Shown here in pieces: positions 44,443 through 52,908 of a stretch of DNA of 64,000 bases (within the stretch, counting starts at the first letter, position 1; every line of letters begins with the position of its first letter). The notes beneath the pieces were generated by a model, which was not told where the DNA came from, did no database searches, and saw only the letters and a list, made by a program, of their open reading frames with translations. This stretch comes from VFMC01 sp046331225 (GTDB taxonomy: Bacteria; Actinomycetota; Acidimicrobiia; Acidimicrobiales; Ilumatobacteraceae), in NCBI GenBank assembly GCA_046331225.1, contig JAXLRF010000006.1, positions 1 to 64,000 on the forward strand. The letters are read 5' to 3'. The translations under genes and the position numbers were made by a program.

Positions 44443-45519
44443 GTGAACGAACCTGCCGCTCCCGTCCGCCGCGCGAACATCGCCGGCCTCGGTCTGATCG
44501 GCGGGTCGGTCGGGTTGGCGCTCGCCGAGCGCGGCTGGCACGTCACCGGCGACGACCTCGACCCCGCCCGTGTCGAGCGGGCGCGTTCGATGGGCTGCAT
44601 CCACGCCGCGGGACTCGATCCCGACGCCGAGATCACCTTCGTCGCCGTGCCCGTGCTCGCCGTCGCCGACCAGGTGAAGCGGGCGCTGGCAGAGACCCAC
44701 GGCGTGGTCACCGACGTCGGCAGCGTCAAGAACTCGGTGGCCCGCTCGGTCGACGACCCCCGCTTCGTCGGCGGTCACCCGATGGCCGGCTCGGAGCTCG
44801 AGGGCCTCGACGGCGCCGACGGCTCGATGTTCACCGGCGCCGTGTGGGTGCTCACGCCCACCGCGTCCACCAGCGACGAGACGTTCGCCGCGGTGGCGGC
44901 CGTGGTGGCCGAGCTCGGCGCGGAGGTGATCGCGCTGCCGCCCGATCGTCACGACCAGGTGGTCGCGGTGATCAGCCACGTGCCCCACCTGGCGGCCGCC
45001 ACGCTGATGGACCTGGCCAGCGGTCGGGCCGAGGAGCACGCCGCCCTGTTGCGTCTCGCCGCAGGTGGTTTCCGCGACATGACCCGTATCGCGAGCGGCC
45101 ACCCGGCCATCTGGCTCGACATCTGCGCCGAGAACCGCACGGCGATCCTCTCGGCGCTCGACGGGCTGATCGACGGCCTGCAGCACATGCGCGACGTGGT
45201 CTCGAACGAGGACCGTGCCCAGCTGCACAGCTTGCTGCAGCGAGCCCGCGAGGCCCGCGCCAACCTGCCGAGCCGTGTGAACCAACCGAACGAGCTGGCC
45301 GAGGTGCGCATCCCGATCCTCGACCGCGCCGGTGCCGCGGCCGAGATCTTCACGCTCGCCGCCGAGCTCGGCGTCAACATCGCGAGCTTCGAAGTGGTGC
45401 ACAGCGTCGAGGGCAACCGCGGCATCGCGGTGGTGCTCGTCGACGCGGGCAGGGCAGATCTCTATCGCGGAGGTCTGATGGCGCGCGGCTTCCGGCCGGC
45501 CGTCCAGCGTCTCGGATGA
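44443..45519 (+). CDS. tyrA: Prephenate dehydrogenase
   Basis: TyrA oxidises prephenate to 4-hydroxyphenylpyruvate in tyrosine synthesis. The 358-residue protein has the nucleotide motif IAGLGLIGGSVGLALAERG (~9-27), VTDVGSVKNSV, GGHPMAGSELEGLDGAD and the helical domain motif ISHVPHLAAATLM. The C-terminal ~70 residues form an ACT-like domain (RIPILDRAGAAAEIFTLAAE), a likely site of tyrosine feedback. aroA overlaps its stop. It could in part use arogenate, which cannot be told. Confidence 0.93.
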   Translation: MNEPAAPVRRANIAGLGLIGGSVGLALAERGWHVTGDDLDPARVERARSMGCIHAAGLDPDAEITFVAVPVLAVADQVKRALAETHGVVTDVGSVKNSVARSVDDPRFVGGHPMAGSELEGLDGADGSMFTGAVWVLTPTASTSDETFAAVAAVVAELGAEVIALPPDRHDQVVAVISHVPHLAAATLMDLASGRAEEHAALLRLAAGGFRDMTRIASGHPAIWLDICAENRTAILSALDGLIDGLQHMRDVVSNEDRAQLHSLLQRAREARANLPSRVNQPNELAEVRIPILDRAGAAAEIFTLAAELGVNIASFEVVHSVEGNRGIAVVLVDAGRADLYRGGLMARGFRPAVQRLG

Positions 45520-46796
45520 GCCACGGCGACACGTACCGGGTCGCATCGCTCGATCGGCCGCTCGATGCCGACGTGGTGGTGCCGGGGTCGAAGAGCGTCG
45601 CCAACCGGGCCCTCGTGTGCGCAGCGCTCGCTGACGGCACGAGCGAGCTCGACGGGGTGGCACCCGGTGATGACACCGCGGCGATGCTCGACTGCCTGCA
45701 GCTGCTCGGGATCCCGGTCGGCGCCACCGGCCGACGCGACTCGGTGCTCGTCGACGGTCGGGGCGGCGTGCTGGCACCCGGTCCCGTGGTGCTGCCGACC
45801 CGTCTGGCCGGCACCACCTCGCGATTCGTCACCGCTCTCGCCGCACTGGGCCCGGGTCCGTACACGATCGACGGCCTGCCGCCGCTGCGCACCCGACCGA
45901 TGACGCCGTTGCACGACGCGCTGGCCGCGTTGGGTGCCAGCGTGACGCCGGGGGAGCGGTGGGGACACCTGCCGGTCGACGTCGCGGGGCCGCTCGCCGG
46001 GACCGGGTCGGTCGCGATCCGTGGCGACGTGAGCAGCCAGTACATCACCGCGCTGATGCTGATCGGTCCCTACCTGCCAGGTGGCCTGCGGATCGAACTG
46101 ACCACCCCGCTCGTGTCGGGGTCGTACCTCGGCATCACCGCCGCGGTGATGGCGTCGTTCGGTGTCGACGGGGTCGAGATCGGCGACGGCGTGGTGACGG
46201 TGCCGGCCGGTCGCTACCGGCCCACCCGGTACACCGTCGAGCCCGACGCCAGCTCGGCCGGCTACCCGCTCGCCGCCGCGGCGATCGCCGGCGGCACCGT
46301 GCACGTGCCCGGCCTGACCGACACCTCGTTGCAGGGCGACGCCCGCTTCGCGCACGTGCTCGGCGACATGGGCTGCGAGGTCGTGGTGAACGAGCGGGGC
46401 ACCACCCTGTCGCGCCACGGTGCGCTCCGGGGTATCGACATCGACATGGTCGATCTGTCCGACCTGGTGCCCACCCTCGCCGTGGTGGCACCGTTCGCCG
46501 TCACCCGCACCACCATCCGCGGCGTCGGGTTCATCCGCGGCAAGGAGAGCGATCGGCTCGGCGACCTGTGCCGTGAGCTCCGCTCGGCCGGCGTGCGCGC
46601 GACCGAGACCGACGACGGTCTGGTGATCGAGCCCGGCATCCCGCACGCGGCGCGGCTCGCGACCCACCACGACCACCGACTGGCCATGTCGTTCGCGCTG
46701 CTCGGCCTGGTGATCGACGGCATCGAGATCGACGACCCGGACGTGGTGTCGAAGAGCTGGCCCGAGTACTGGACGATGCTCGAGGACCTCACGTGA
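45516..46796 (+). CDS. aroA: EPSP synthase (3-phosphoshikimate 1-carboxyvinyltransferase)
   Basis: AroA joins PEP and shikimate-3-phosphate, the sixth shikimate step and the glyphosate target. The 426-residue protein has the N-terminal VPGSKSVANRALVCAALADG, GTTSRFVTALAALG, TPLHDALAALGASV, RGDVSSQYITALML (catalytic region), SSAGYPLAAAAIAGG and FIRGKESDRLGDL. ATG 45516 overlaps the tyrA stop. tyrA-aroA is a common actinobacterial pair; cmk, often next, is absent. Confidence 0.95.
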   Translation: MSHGDTYRVASLDRPLDADVVVPGSKSVANRALVCAALADGTSELDGVAPGDDTAAMLDCLQLLGIPVGATGRRDSVLVDGRGGVLAPGPVVLPTRLAGTTSRFVTALAALGPGPYTIDGLPPLRTRPMTPLHDALAALGASVTPGERWGHLPVDVAGPLAGTGSVAIRGDVSSQYITALMLIGPYLPGGLRIELTTPLVSGSYLGITAAVMASFGVDGVEIGDGVVTVPAGRYRPTRYTVEPDASSAGYPLAAAAIAGGTVHVPGLTDTSLQGDARFAHVLGDMGCEVVVNERGTTLSRHGALRGIDIDMVDLSDLVPTLAVVAPFAVTRTTIRGVGFIRGKESDRLGDLCRELRSAGVRATETDDGLVIEPGIPHAARLATHHDHRLAMSFALLGLVIDGIEIDDPDVVSKSWPEYWTMLEDLT

Positions 46797-47458
46797 GCAC
46801 CGTCCGTCCGGCCGTGGCGGCGTTCGACGTCGACGGCACGCTGACCGTCCGTGACTGCGTGCGGCCGTTCCTCGAACGGCTCGGCGGACGGCGCGGCCTG
46901 GTGCTCGCCGCAGCGAAGCGACCGGTCAGCACCGTGGCCGCCGCGGCACGCCGCGACCGTGACGTGTTGAAGGACGTGATCGTGGGAGGGGTGTTCGCCG
47001 GCCGCCGCGTGGCCGACGTCGAGGCCGAAGGGCGCAGCTTCGCGTCGCTCGTCAACACCAGGTTCCTGCGACCCGACATGATGGAGCGGCTCCGCTGGCA
47101 CCAGCGGATGGGGCATCGCACCGTGATGGTGTCGGCGTCGTTGCGGCCATACCTGTCGCCGCTCGCGTCGGCGCTCGGCATGTCGCCGCCGCTGTGCACC
47201 GACGTCGAGCACGACGGCGAGCGGTACGGGCGGCACCTCGACGGCGGCAACTGTCGTGCCGAGGAGAAGGCCGTGCGACTGCGCGCCTGGCTCGCTGCCG
47301 AACACCTCGAGGGTGCCGAGCTGTGGGCCTACGGCGACAGCCGGGGCGACCGCGAGATGCTCGACATGGCGGATCACCCCGTGTGGGTGGCGGGCACTAC
47401 GGTGCAGCCCGTGCCCTCGCCGACCACGACGCCGAGCGAACCGCGGGCCGGCTCGTGA
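46793..47458 (+). CDS. HAD-IB phosphatase, possible DPPR phosphatase
   Basis: A 221-residue HAD-IB (SerB-like) hydrolase: motif I FDVDGTLTVRD, motif II VMVSASLRPYL, the lysine in CRAEEKAVRLR and motif III/IV YGDSRGDREMLDMA. It overlaps the UbiA transferase gene on one side (4 nt) and aroA on the other. In mycobacteria the UbiA homologue adds phosphoribose to decaprenyl phosphate and a separate PAP2-like phosphatase (Rv3807c) then removes the 5-phosphate; that gene is absent here, so this HAD could take its place. The idea rests on context. Confidence 0.85.
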   Translation: MSTVRPAVAAFDVDGTLTVRDCVRPFLERLGGRRGLVLAAAKRPVSTVAAAARRDRDVLKDVIVGGVFAGRRVADVEAEGRSFASLVNTRFLRPDMMERLRWHQRMGHRTVMVSASLRPYLSPLASALGMSPPLCTDVEHDGERYGRHLDGGNCRAEEKAVRLRAWLAAEHLEGAELWAYGDSRGDREMLDMADHPVWVAGTTVQPVPSPTTTPSEPRAGS

Positions 47459-48345
47459 CCTCGACCGCCGCACCCTCGGTGGCCCGCGCGCTCCTCAAGC
47501 AGGCGCGGCCCAAGCAGTGGGTCAAGAACGTGCTCGTGTTCGCCGCGCCCGGGGCCGCCGGCGTGCTCGACAACGGCGACTTCCTCGTCCCGACGCTCGT
47601 GATGTTCGTGTCGTTCTGCATGGTCGCGAGCGGCGGCTACTTCTGGAACGACCTGCTCGACATCGAGAACGATCGCAACCACCCCACCAAACGGTTCCGC
47701 CCGATCGCGAGCGGCCTCATCCCGTTGGGCACCGCCCGGCTGGTCGGCACCGTGCTGCTCCTCGGTGGTGTGGCGATCGCCGCGCTGGCCGGTTGGAAGG
47801 CGTGCATCGCCGCAGCTGCGTACGTGGCGCTCACCGCGGCCTACAGCGCGGTGCTGAAACACATCGCCGTCGTCGACCTGATCGCGGTCGCCGCGTTCTT
47901 CGTGCTGCGCGCCATCGGCGGCGCAGTTGCGGCCGACGTGCCGATGAGCACCTGGTTCCTGCTCACCACCTCGTTCGCGTCGCTGTTCATCGTGAGCGGC
48001 AAGCGGTTCGCCGAGCTGCGCGAGGTGGGCGACGACGCCCAGACACGCGCCACCCTCGACCAGTACACGCTGCGCTACCTGCGTGACGTCGTGTCGATCA
48101 GCCTGGCCGCCGCGATGGTCTCGTACTGCATGTGGGCCTTCGCGACCAAGGAGATCGCCGGGACCACCTGGCCGTTCTACGAGCTCTCGATCGTCCCGAT
48201 GGCGACGGCCCTGCTGCGCTACCTGCTCATCCTCGAACAGGGGCACGGTTCGGCGCCCGAGGAGATCTTCCTCGCCGATCGCACGATGCAGGTGCTCGGT
48301 GTGGTGTGGGCGGTCACGTTCGGGCTCGGGGTGTACGTCTCGTGA
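47455..48345 (+). CDS. UbiA-family DPPR synthase-like prenyltransferase
   Basis: A 296-residue protein with about eight to nine membrane helices and the UbiA catalytic motif NDLLDIENDRNHPTKRFRP (~63-81), plus a second acidic motif region (AYSAVLKHIAVVDLIAVAA). Start KQARPKQWVKNVLVF and the motif resemble decaprenyl-phosphate phosphoribosyltransferase (Rv3806c). The dprE1-dprE2 genes just downstream support this over menaquinone or haem synthesis. GTG 47455 overlaps the HAD stop. Confidence 0.85.
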   Translation: MTSTAAPSVARALLKQARPKQWVKNVLVFAAPGAAGVLDNGDFLVPTLVMFVSFCMVASGGYFWNDLLDIENDRNHPTKRFRPIASGLIPLGTARLVGTVLLLGGVAIAALAGWKACIAAAAYVALTAAYSAVLKHIAVVDLIAVAAFFVLRAIGGAVAADVPMSTWFLLTTSFASLFIVSGKRFAELREVGDDAQTRATLDQYTLRYLRDVVSISLAAAMVSYCMWAFATKEIAGTTWPFYELSIVPMATALLRYLLILEQGHGSAPEEIFLADRTMQVLGVVWAVTFGLGVYVS

Positions 48346-48356
48346 AGGAGGATCCG

Positions 48357-49106
48357 GTGACCGTCAAGCCGTTCGACGAGGTGCTCGCCTCCGTCGCCGA
48401 CGTCGAGGGGTGGATGTCGCCCGATCAGGCGCGTCGCCTGTACGACGCCGCCCGCACGGCGGCGCCCGGGCAGCGGATCGTCGAGATCGGCAGCTTCCGG
48501 GGTCGCAGCACGATCGTGCTCGCCTCGGCCGCCGAGCCCGGCGTCGAGCTCGTCGCGATCGACCCGCACGCCGGCAACGACCGCGGTCCGCAGGAGATCG
48601 AGGGCTTCGAGGCCGAGGCGCAGGACGACCACGCGGTGTTCAACCGCAACCTCGCCGCCGCCGGGGTGGCCGATCGCGTGCGTCACGTGCGCGCCTTCAG
48701 CGACGCCGCGCTGGTGGAGGTCCCGGGCGCCACGCACGTGTTGTACGTCGACGGCGCGCACCGGTATGCGCCGGCACGGGCCGACATCCGCGACTGGGGT
48801 GCCCGGGTCGAACCCGGTGGCACGATGCTCATCCACGACTCGTTCTCGTCGGTCGGGGTCACGCTCGCGATCCTGCGCGAACTGGTGTGGAGCGACCAGT
48901 GGCGGTACGTCGGTCGGGCCCGTTCGATGACCGAGTACCGGCGTGATCTGCCGTCCGGTCTCGGCGCCCGCCTGGCCAACGCCGGTCGTCAGCTCGCCCA
49001 GCTGCCGTGGTTCGCGAAGAACCTGACGATCAAGGTGCTGCTCAGCGCCAAGCTGGGCGGTCTGCTCCAGCGGGTCACCGGCCGCGAGCCCGAGTGGCCG
49101 TACTGA
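48357..49106 (+). CDS. Class I SAM-dependent methyltransferase
   Basis: A 249-residue methyltransferase with motif I IVEIGSFRGRSTIVLAS (~40-56), the acidic residue VAIDPHAGND, and a conserved LYVDGAHRYAPARADIRDWG typical of the Methyltransf_24 group (small-molecule or sugar O-methyltransferases). GTG 48357 is chosen because a strong AGGAGG (48346-48351) lies 5 nt upstream; an earlier GTG at 48342 would put that site inside the gene. Its place between ubiA and dprE1 suggests a sugar or lipid-linked sugar substrate. Confidence 0.82.
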   Translation: MTVKPFDEVLASVADVEGWMSPDQARRLYDAARTAAPGQRIVEIGSFRGRSTIVLASAAEPGVELVAIDPHAGNDRGPQEIEGFEAEAQDDHAVFNRNLAAAGVADRVRHVRAFSDAALVEVPGATHVLYVDGAHRYAPARADIRDWGARVEPGGTMLIHDSFSSVGVTLAILRELVWSDQWRYVGRARSMTEYRRDLPSGLGARLANAGRQLAQLPWFAKNLTIKVLLSAKLGGLLQRVTGREPEWPY

Positions 49107-49122
49107 CCGGGGTCGGCGTCAC

Positions 49123-49128
49123 TAGCCT
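49123..49128 (+). promoter_or_regulatory. -10 box TAGCCT for dprE1
   Basis: TAGCCT ends 6 nt before the dprE1 GTG 49135, with no Shine-Dalgarno, so dprE1 could be transcribed leaderless in addition to read-through from upstream. Confidence 0.45.
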
Positions 49129-49134
49129 GATCAC

Positions 49135-50499
49135 GTGACACGCACGAAGCTCACCGGGTGGGGGCGGACCAACCCGTCCGTCGCCGACGTGGTCGAGCTG
49201 TTCCCGTCCGAGATCCCGGCGACGCTCAAGGAGGTCGGCGACCGCGGCGCGCTCGTGCGCGGCCTCGGCCGCAGCTACGGCGACGCCGCGCAGAACTCGG
49301 GTGGCGTCGTGATCGAGCTGATGGGCAGCGCCACCGAGGCGGTGCTCGACCGCGAGCGCGGCGAGGTGACCGTGTCGGCGGCCGCCGACCTGGACGAGCT
49401 GCTGCGCTACCTGGTGCCCCGCGGCTTCTTCGTGCCGGTCACGCCCGGCACGCGGTTCGTGACGATCGGCGGCGCGATCGCGAGCGACATCCACGGCAAG
49501 AACCACCACGTCGACGGTTCGTTCGGCAATCACCTGGTGCGGATGTCGCTGCAGCTCGCCGACGGCTCGGTCGTCGAGGTGAGCCGAGATCGCGATCCCG
49601 ACCTGTTCTGGGCGACGATCGGCGGGATGGGCCTCACCGGCATCGTGCTCGAGGCGACGATCCGGCTGCTGCCGGTCGAGACGAGCCGGATGTCGGTCGA
49701 CACCCACCGGCTGGCCGACCTCGACGCGCTGATGGCCGTGATGGACGACGGCGACGACGAGGCGCACCGCTACAGCGTCGCGTGGATCGACCTGGCCGCG
49801 AAGGGCCGCCAGATGGGCCGCAGCGTGCTGACCCGCGGCGACCACGCGCGTTTCGACCAGTTGCCGGCGAGGCTGCAGGTCGACCCGCTCGCGTACGGAC
49901 CGAGCCAGCTCGTGTCGGTGCCGCCGGTCATCCCGCGGCCCGGCCTGCTCAACCACCTGACGGTGGCGACGTTCAACGAGCTGTGGTTCCGCAAGGCGCC
50001 CAAGCGCCAGCTCGGCGGCATCGACAGCATCAGCTCGTTCTTCCACCCGCTCGACATGGTGGGGCAGTGGACGCGCTTCTACGGCCGCGCCGGGCTGGTG
50101 CAGTACCAGTTGATGGTGCCCTTCGGCGAGGAAGCGGCGATGCGCCGCATCGTCGAGCGCGTCTCGGCCAGCGGGGTCGCGAGCTTCCTCGCGGTGCTGA
50201 AGCGCTTCGGGCCCGGCAACGATGCGCCGCTCAGCTTCCCGCAGCCCGGCTGGACGCTGGCGCTCGACATGCCCGCCGGCGCACCGGGCCTCGACCTGCT
50301 GCTGCACCGTCTCGACGACATGGTGCTCGAGGCCGGCGGCCGCAACTACTTCGCCAAGGACGCGCACACGTCGCCGCACACGATCCGCCGCGGCTATCCA
50401 CGGCTGGCCGAGTGGCAGGCGGTGCGCGAACGCGTCGACCCGCACGGTGTGTGGCAGAGCGATCTCGGTCGCCGCCTGCGCCTCGCGGTGCGCGACTGA
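49135..50499 (+). CDS. dprE1: Decaprenylphosphoryl-ribose oxidase DprE1
   Basis: A 454-residue FAD enzyme that oxidises the C2 hydroxyl of decaprenylphosphoryl-ribose. The FAD domain shows RGLGRSYGDAAQNSGG and GTRFVTIGGAIASDIHGKNHH (split as GTRFVTIGGAIASDIHGK and NHHVDGSFG), and the catalytic lysine region YFAKDAHTSP is kept. As I recall the M. tuberculosis sequence, the benzothiazinone-reactive cysteine (Cys387, PGWNICVDFP) aligns with alanine in PGWTLALDMP here. dprE2 follows after 35 nt, and UbiA and a HAD precede it. The cell-wall role is inferred from M. tuberculosis. Confidence 0.92.
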   Translation: MTRTKLTGWGRTNPSVADVVELFPSEIPATLKEVGDRGALVRGLGRSYGDAAQNSGGVVIELMGSATEAVLDRERGEVTVSAAADLDELLRYLVPRGFFVPVTPGTRFVTIGGAIASDIHGKNHHVDGSFGNHLVRMSLQLADGSVVEVSRDRDPDLFWATIGGMGLTGIVLEATIRLLPVETSRMSVDTHRLADLDALMAVMDDGDDEAHRYSVAWIDLAAKGRQMGRSVLTRGDHARFDQLPARLQVDPLAYGPSQLVSVPPVIPRPGLLNHLTVATFNELWFRKAPKRQLGGIDSISSFFHPLDMVGQWTRFYGRAGLVQYQLMVPFGEEAAMRRIVERVSASGVASFLAVLKRFGPGNDAPLSFPQPGWTLALDMPAGAPGLDLLLHRLDDMVLEAGGRNYFAKDAHTSPHTIRRGYPRLAEWQAVRERVDPHGVWQSDLGRRLRLAVRD

Positions 50500-50534
50500 A
50501 CCACCCACCACGGGTCGTCACCACTGCAGGAACC

Positions 50535-51296
50535 ATGGACAACGCCTTCGGACAACCCCAGAACATCGTCGTGCTCGGCGGGACGAGCGAGATCGGTCTC
50601 GCGATCGCCCGGCGGCTCGTCAGCCCCGTCACGCGACACGTCGTGCTCGCGTGCCGCGACCTCGACAAGGGCGAGCAGGTGGCCGCGGCGATGCGCGGCG
50701 ACGGTTTCGACGTGCCGGTCGTGCACTTCGACGCAGCCGACACCGCGTCGCACGAGCGGATCGTCGGCGAGATCATCGAGCAGGTCGGCGACCTCGACGT
50801 GGTGGTGCTCGCCTTCGGTCAGCTCGGCGATGCCGATGCGGTGGCGAGCGATCCAGAGGCCGCAGCTGCGCTGGTGCACGTGAACTTCACGGGTGCGGTG
50901 TCGGCCGGTCTGGCCGTGGCCAATCGGCTGCGCAGCCAGGGCCACGGCACGCTGGTCGTGTTGAGCAGCGTCGCCGGTGAGCGGGTGCGAAAGGGCAACT
51001 TCGTGTACGGCAGCACCAAGGCCGGTCTTGACGGCTTCGCGCAGGGACTCGGCGATTCGCTCGACGGCTCGGGCGCCCGTGTGCTGGTGGTGCGACCGGG
51101 GTTCGTGCACTCGCAGATGACCAAGGGGCTGAAGGCCGCGCCGTTCGCGACCACGCCCGAGGTGGTGGCCGACGCCACCGTGGCCGGCCTGCGCGCCGGC
51201 CGTCGCACGGTGTGGGCGCCGGGCATCCTGCGGTTCGTGTTCAGCGCCCTGCGCCACGTGCCTGGCCCGATCTGGCGCCGCCTGCCGCTCGGCTGA
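50535..51296 (+). CDS. dprE2: Decaprenylphosphoryl-keto-arabinose reductase DprE2
   Basis: A 253-residue short-chain dehydrogenase that reduces the DprE1 product to decaprenylphosphoryl-arabinose, the arabinose donor. Motifs: IVVLGGTSEIGLAIARRL (cofactor), VVLAFGQLGD, the serine in LVVLSSVAGERVRKGN, then FVYGSTKAGLDGF with the catalytic Tyr and Lys, and VRPGFVHSQMTKGLK. It directly follows dprE1, the standard pairing. The ATG at 50535 is 35 nt after the previous stop; a weak GCAGGAA is the only Shine-Dalgarno-like element. Confidence 0.92.
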   Translation: MDNAFGQPQNIVVLGGTSEIGLAIARRLVSPVTRHVVLACRDLDKGEQVAAAMRGDGFDVPVVHFDAADTASHERIVGEIIEQVGDLDVVVLAFGQLGDADAVASDPEAAAALVHVNFTGAVSAGLAVANRLRSQGHGTLVVLSSVAGERVRKGNFVYGSTKAGLDGFAQGLGDSLDGSGARVLVVRPGFVHSQMTKGLKAAPFATTPEVVADATVAGLRAGRRTVWAPGILRFVFSALRHVPGPIWRRLPLG

Positions 51297-51301
51297 CCCG
51301 T

Positions 51302-51358
51302 TCGTCCGAGTGCCAGCTGCTCGTCCGAGTGCCAGCTGCTCGTCCGAGTGTCACCGGT
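51302..51358. repeat. 19-bp tandem repeat, locus 1
   Basis: Two perfect 19-bp units TCGTCCGAGTGCCAGCTGC (51302-51320, 51321-51339) and a degenerate third (51340-51358) lie between the convergent ends of dprE2 and the MFS gene. Its reverse complement matches the repeat at 55882-55976 at 15 of 19 positions, and all four differences are transitions. Confidence 0.85.
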
Positions 51359-51385
51359 CCCCCGGGTGGCCGTGTGCCACTCGCA

Positions 51386-52798
51386 TCAGGGCGTGCGGCG
51401 GAACTCCGGTGGCACACGGAGCTTCACCAGCACCACCAGGCCGGACAACAGCGCCATCCCGGCGGTCGCCCGGAACGCCAGGTGATACGAGCCGATCGGG
51501 ATCACGTCGTCGTTGCCGACGATCGCGATCACCGTGGCCACGCCGAGCCCGCCACCCAGGTACCGCAACGAGCTGAGCATCGCGCTCGCCTGGCCCATCT
51601 GTGCCTCGGCCACGCCGCGCATCGCGAGGGCCATGATCGGCGAGTACACGATGCCGAAGCCCGTGTTGAACAGGAATGCGCCCGGCAGGATGCCGATCAG
51701 GTACTGCGGGTCGTCGTGCAGGAACACGGCCTGCCACACCATCCCGGCCGCCGGCAGCAGCGCACCGTACGCGATGATCCGCCGGGTGCCGAACCGCTCG
51801 GCGAGGCGACCGGCCACCATCCCGACCAACGCCGCGACCATCGGGAACGGGGTCAGGGCGAACCCGGCACGCAGCAACGAGTAGTGCCAGTGCTGCACCA
51901 TGAACAGCGGGTACAACAGCCAGCTCGCGGTGCCGGCTGCGGTGATGCCGATGTTGACCAGGTTGACCGCCGTCATGTTCGGCGCGCGGAACAGGTGCAG
52001 GTCGAGCATCGGTTCTGGATGGGCCAGCGACCGGCGCACGAACCAGGGCAGCACGACGGCGGCCACGACCGTGCTGGCGACCACGAACGTCGACGTCCAT
52101 CCGAGGTCGGGCCCCTCGGTGATGATCGCCGCGACGAGCGCCACGCCCGAGGTGCCGAGCAGCGTGCCGAGCAGGTCGAGCCGGCCGACCGGAGCGTGGG
52201 TCGGCTTGCCCTCGGGCAGGATCCGGGTCGACAGTGCGAGCGATGCGACCGTGGCCACCAACGGCACGACGAACACCCACCGCCATCCGAGCTGCTCACT
52301 GACGATCGCCGAGAACGACGGGCCGATCGCTGCGCCCATGGTGCCGAGCCCGGTCCACGTCGCGATCGCACTCGGCCGACGCGACACGGGGAACTGCTCG
52401 AGCACGAGGCTGAGCGACGACGGGCTCGCCAGCGACGCGCCCACCGCCTGACCGATGCGCGCGGCGACGAACACCCACGCGGCCGGGGCGAGCGCCAACG
52501 CGGTCGACGCCACGCAGAACACGGCGACGCCGATCACGAAGATCCGCCGACGGCCCACCCGATCGGCCAGCCGACCGCCGAGCAGCATCAACGACGCGAG
52601 GGCGATCGAGTAGCCGGTGATGCCCCACGACAACGTGGTGCGGCTCGCGCCGGCGAACTCGGCCTCGATCTCGGGGAACACGACGTTGACCGCCGTGACC
52701 GCCATGCCCACCACCATCGAGGTGGCCGACGCGAGCGTCAGTCCCCACCAGGCCCGTGCGTCGACCGGCTCGCGGACGGGGCGGACGGTCGTGGTCAT
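51386..52798 (-). CDS. MFS drug/proton antiporter (DHA2, 14 helices)
   Basis: A 470-residue major-facilitator exporter with about 14 membrane helices. The family motif A-like segment GGRLADRVGRRRIFVIGV is in the first loop, and motif C-like GLGTMGAAIGPSFSAIV in helix 5, which marks antiporters. GRLAERFGTRRIIAYG is the equivalent loop of the second half. A -10-like TACCGT lies 11 nt before ATG 52798 on its own strand. The substrate is unknown; efflux of a small molecule is most likely. It is divergent from pncB. Confidence 0.88.
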   Translation of the reverse strand: MTTTVRPVREPVDARAWWGLTLASATSMVVGMAVTAVNVVFPEIEAEFAGASRTTLSWGITGYSIALASLMLLGGRLADRVGRRRIFVIGVAVFCVASTALALAPAAWVFVAARIGQAVGASLASPSSLSLVLEQFPVSRRPSAIATWTGLGTMGAAIGPSFSAIVSEQLGWRWVFVVPLVATVASLALSTRILPEGKPTHAPVGRLDLLGTLLGTSGVALVAAIITEGPDLGWTSTFVVASTVVAAVVLPWFVRRSLAHPEPMLDLHLFRAPNMTAVNLVNIGITAAGTASWLLYPLFMVQHWHYSLLRAGFALTPFPMVAALVGMVAGRLAERFGTRRIIAYGALLPAAGMVWQAVFLHDDPQYLIGILPGAFLFNTGFGIVYSPIMALAMRGVAEAQMGQASAMLSSLRYLGGGLGVATVIAIVGNDDVIPIGSYHLAFRATAGMALLSGLVVLVKLRVPPEFRRTP

Positions 52799-52861
52799 GG
52801 CGGATTGCGACGGTACCGAACCGACCGACCTGCGCCCCAGTCGACCGGTCCGCAGGATGGC

Positions 52862-52867
52862 TAGCGT
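52862..52867 (+). promoter_or_regulatory. -10 box TAGCGT before pncB
   Basis: TAGCGT ends 7 nt before an ATG (52875) that opens a 10-codon frame, and about 41 nt before the pncB GTG. It would give a leaderless mini-ORF or a short pncB leader. Confidence 0.45.
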
Positions 52868-52874
52868 CGCGCCG

Positions 52875-52907
52875 ATGATCGTGGTGATGGTCCCGAGGGA
52901 ACGCTGA
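52875..52907 (+). CDS. Possible 10-residue upstream ORF of pncB
   Basis: ATG 52875 begins a frame reading MIVVMVPRER that stops (TGA 52905-52907) one base before the pncB GTG 52909. Its leaderless geometry (TAGCGT 7 nt upstream) and its tight junction with pncB suggest translational coupling or a regulatory leader peptide. GAGGGA (52895-52900) inside it could serve as the pncB Shine-Dalgarno. It may be chance. Confidence 0.3.
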   Translation: MIVVMVPRER

Positions 52908-52908
52908 C

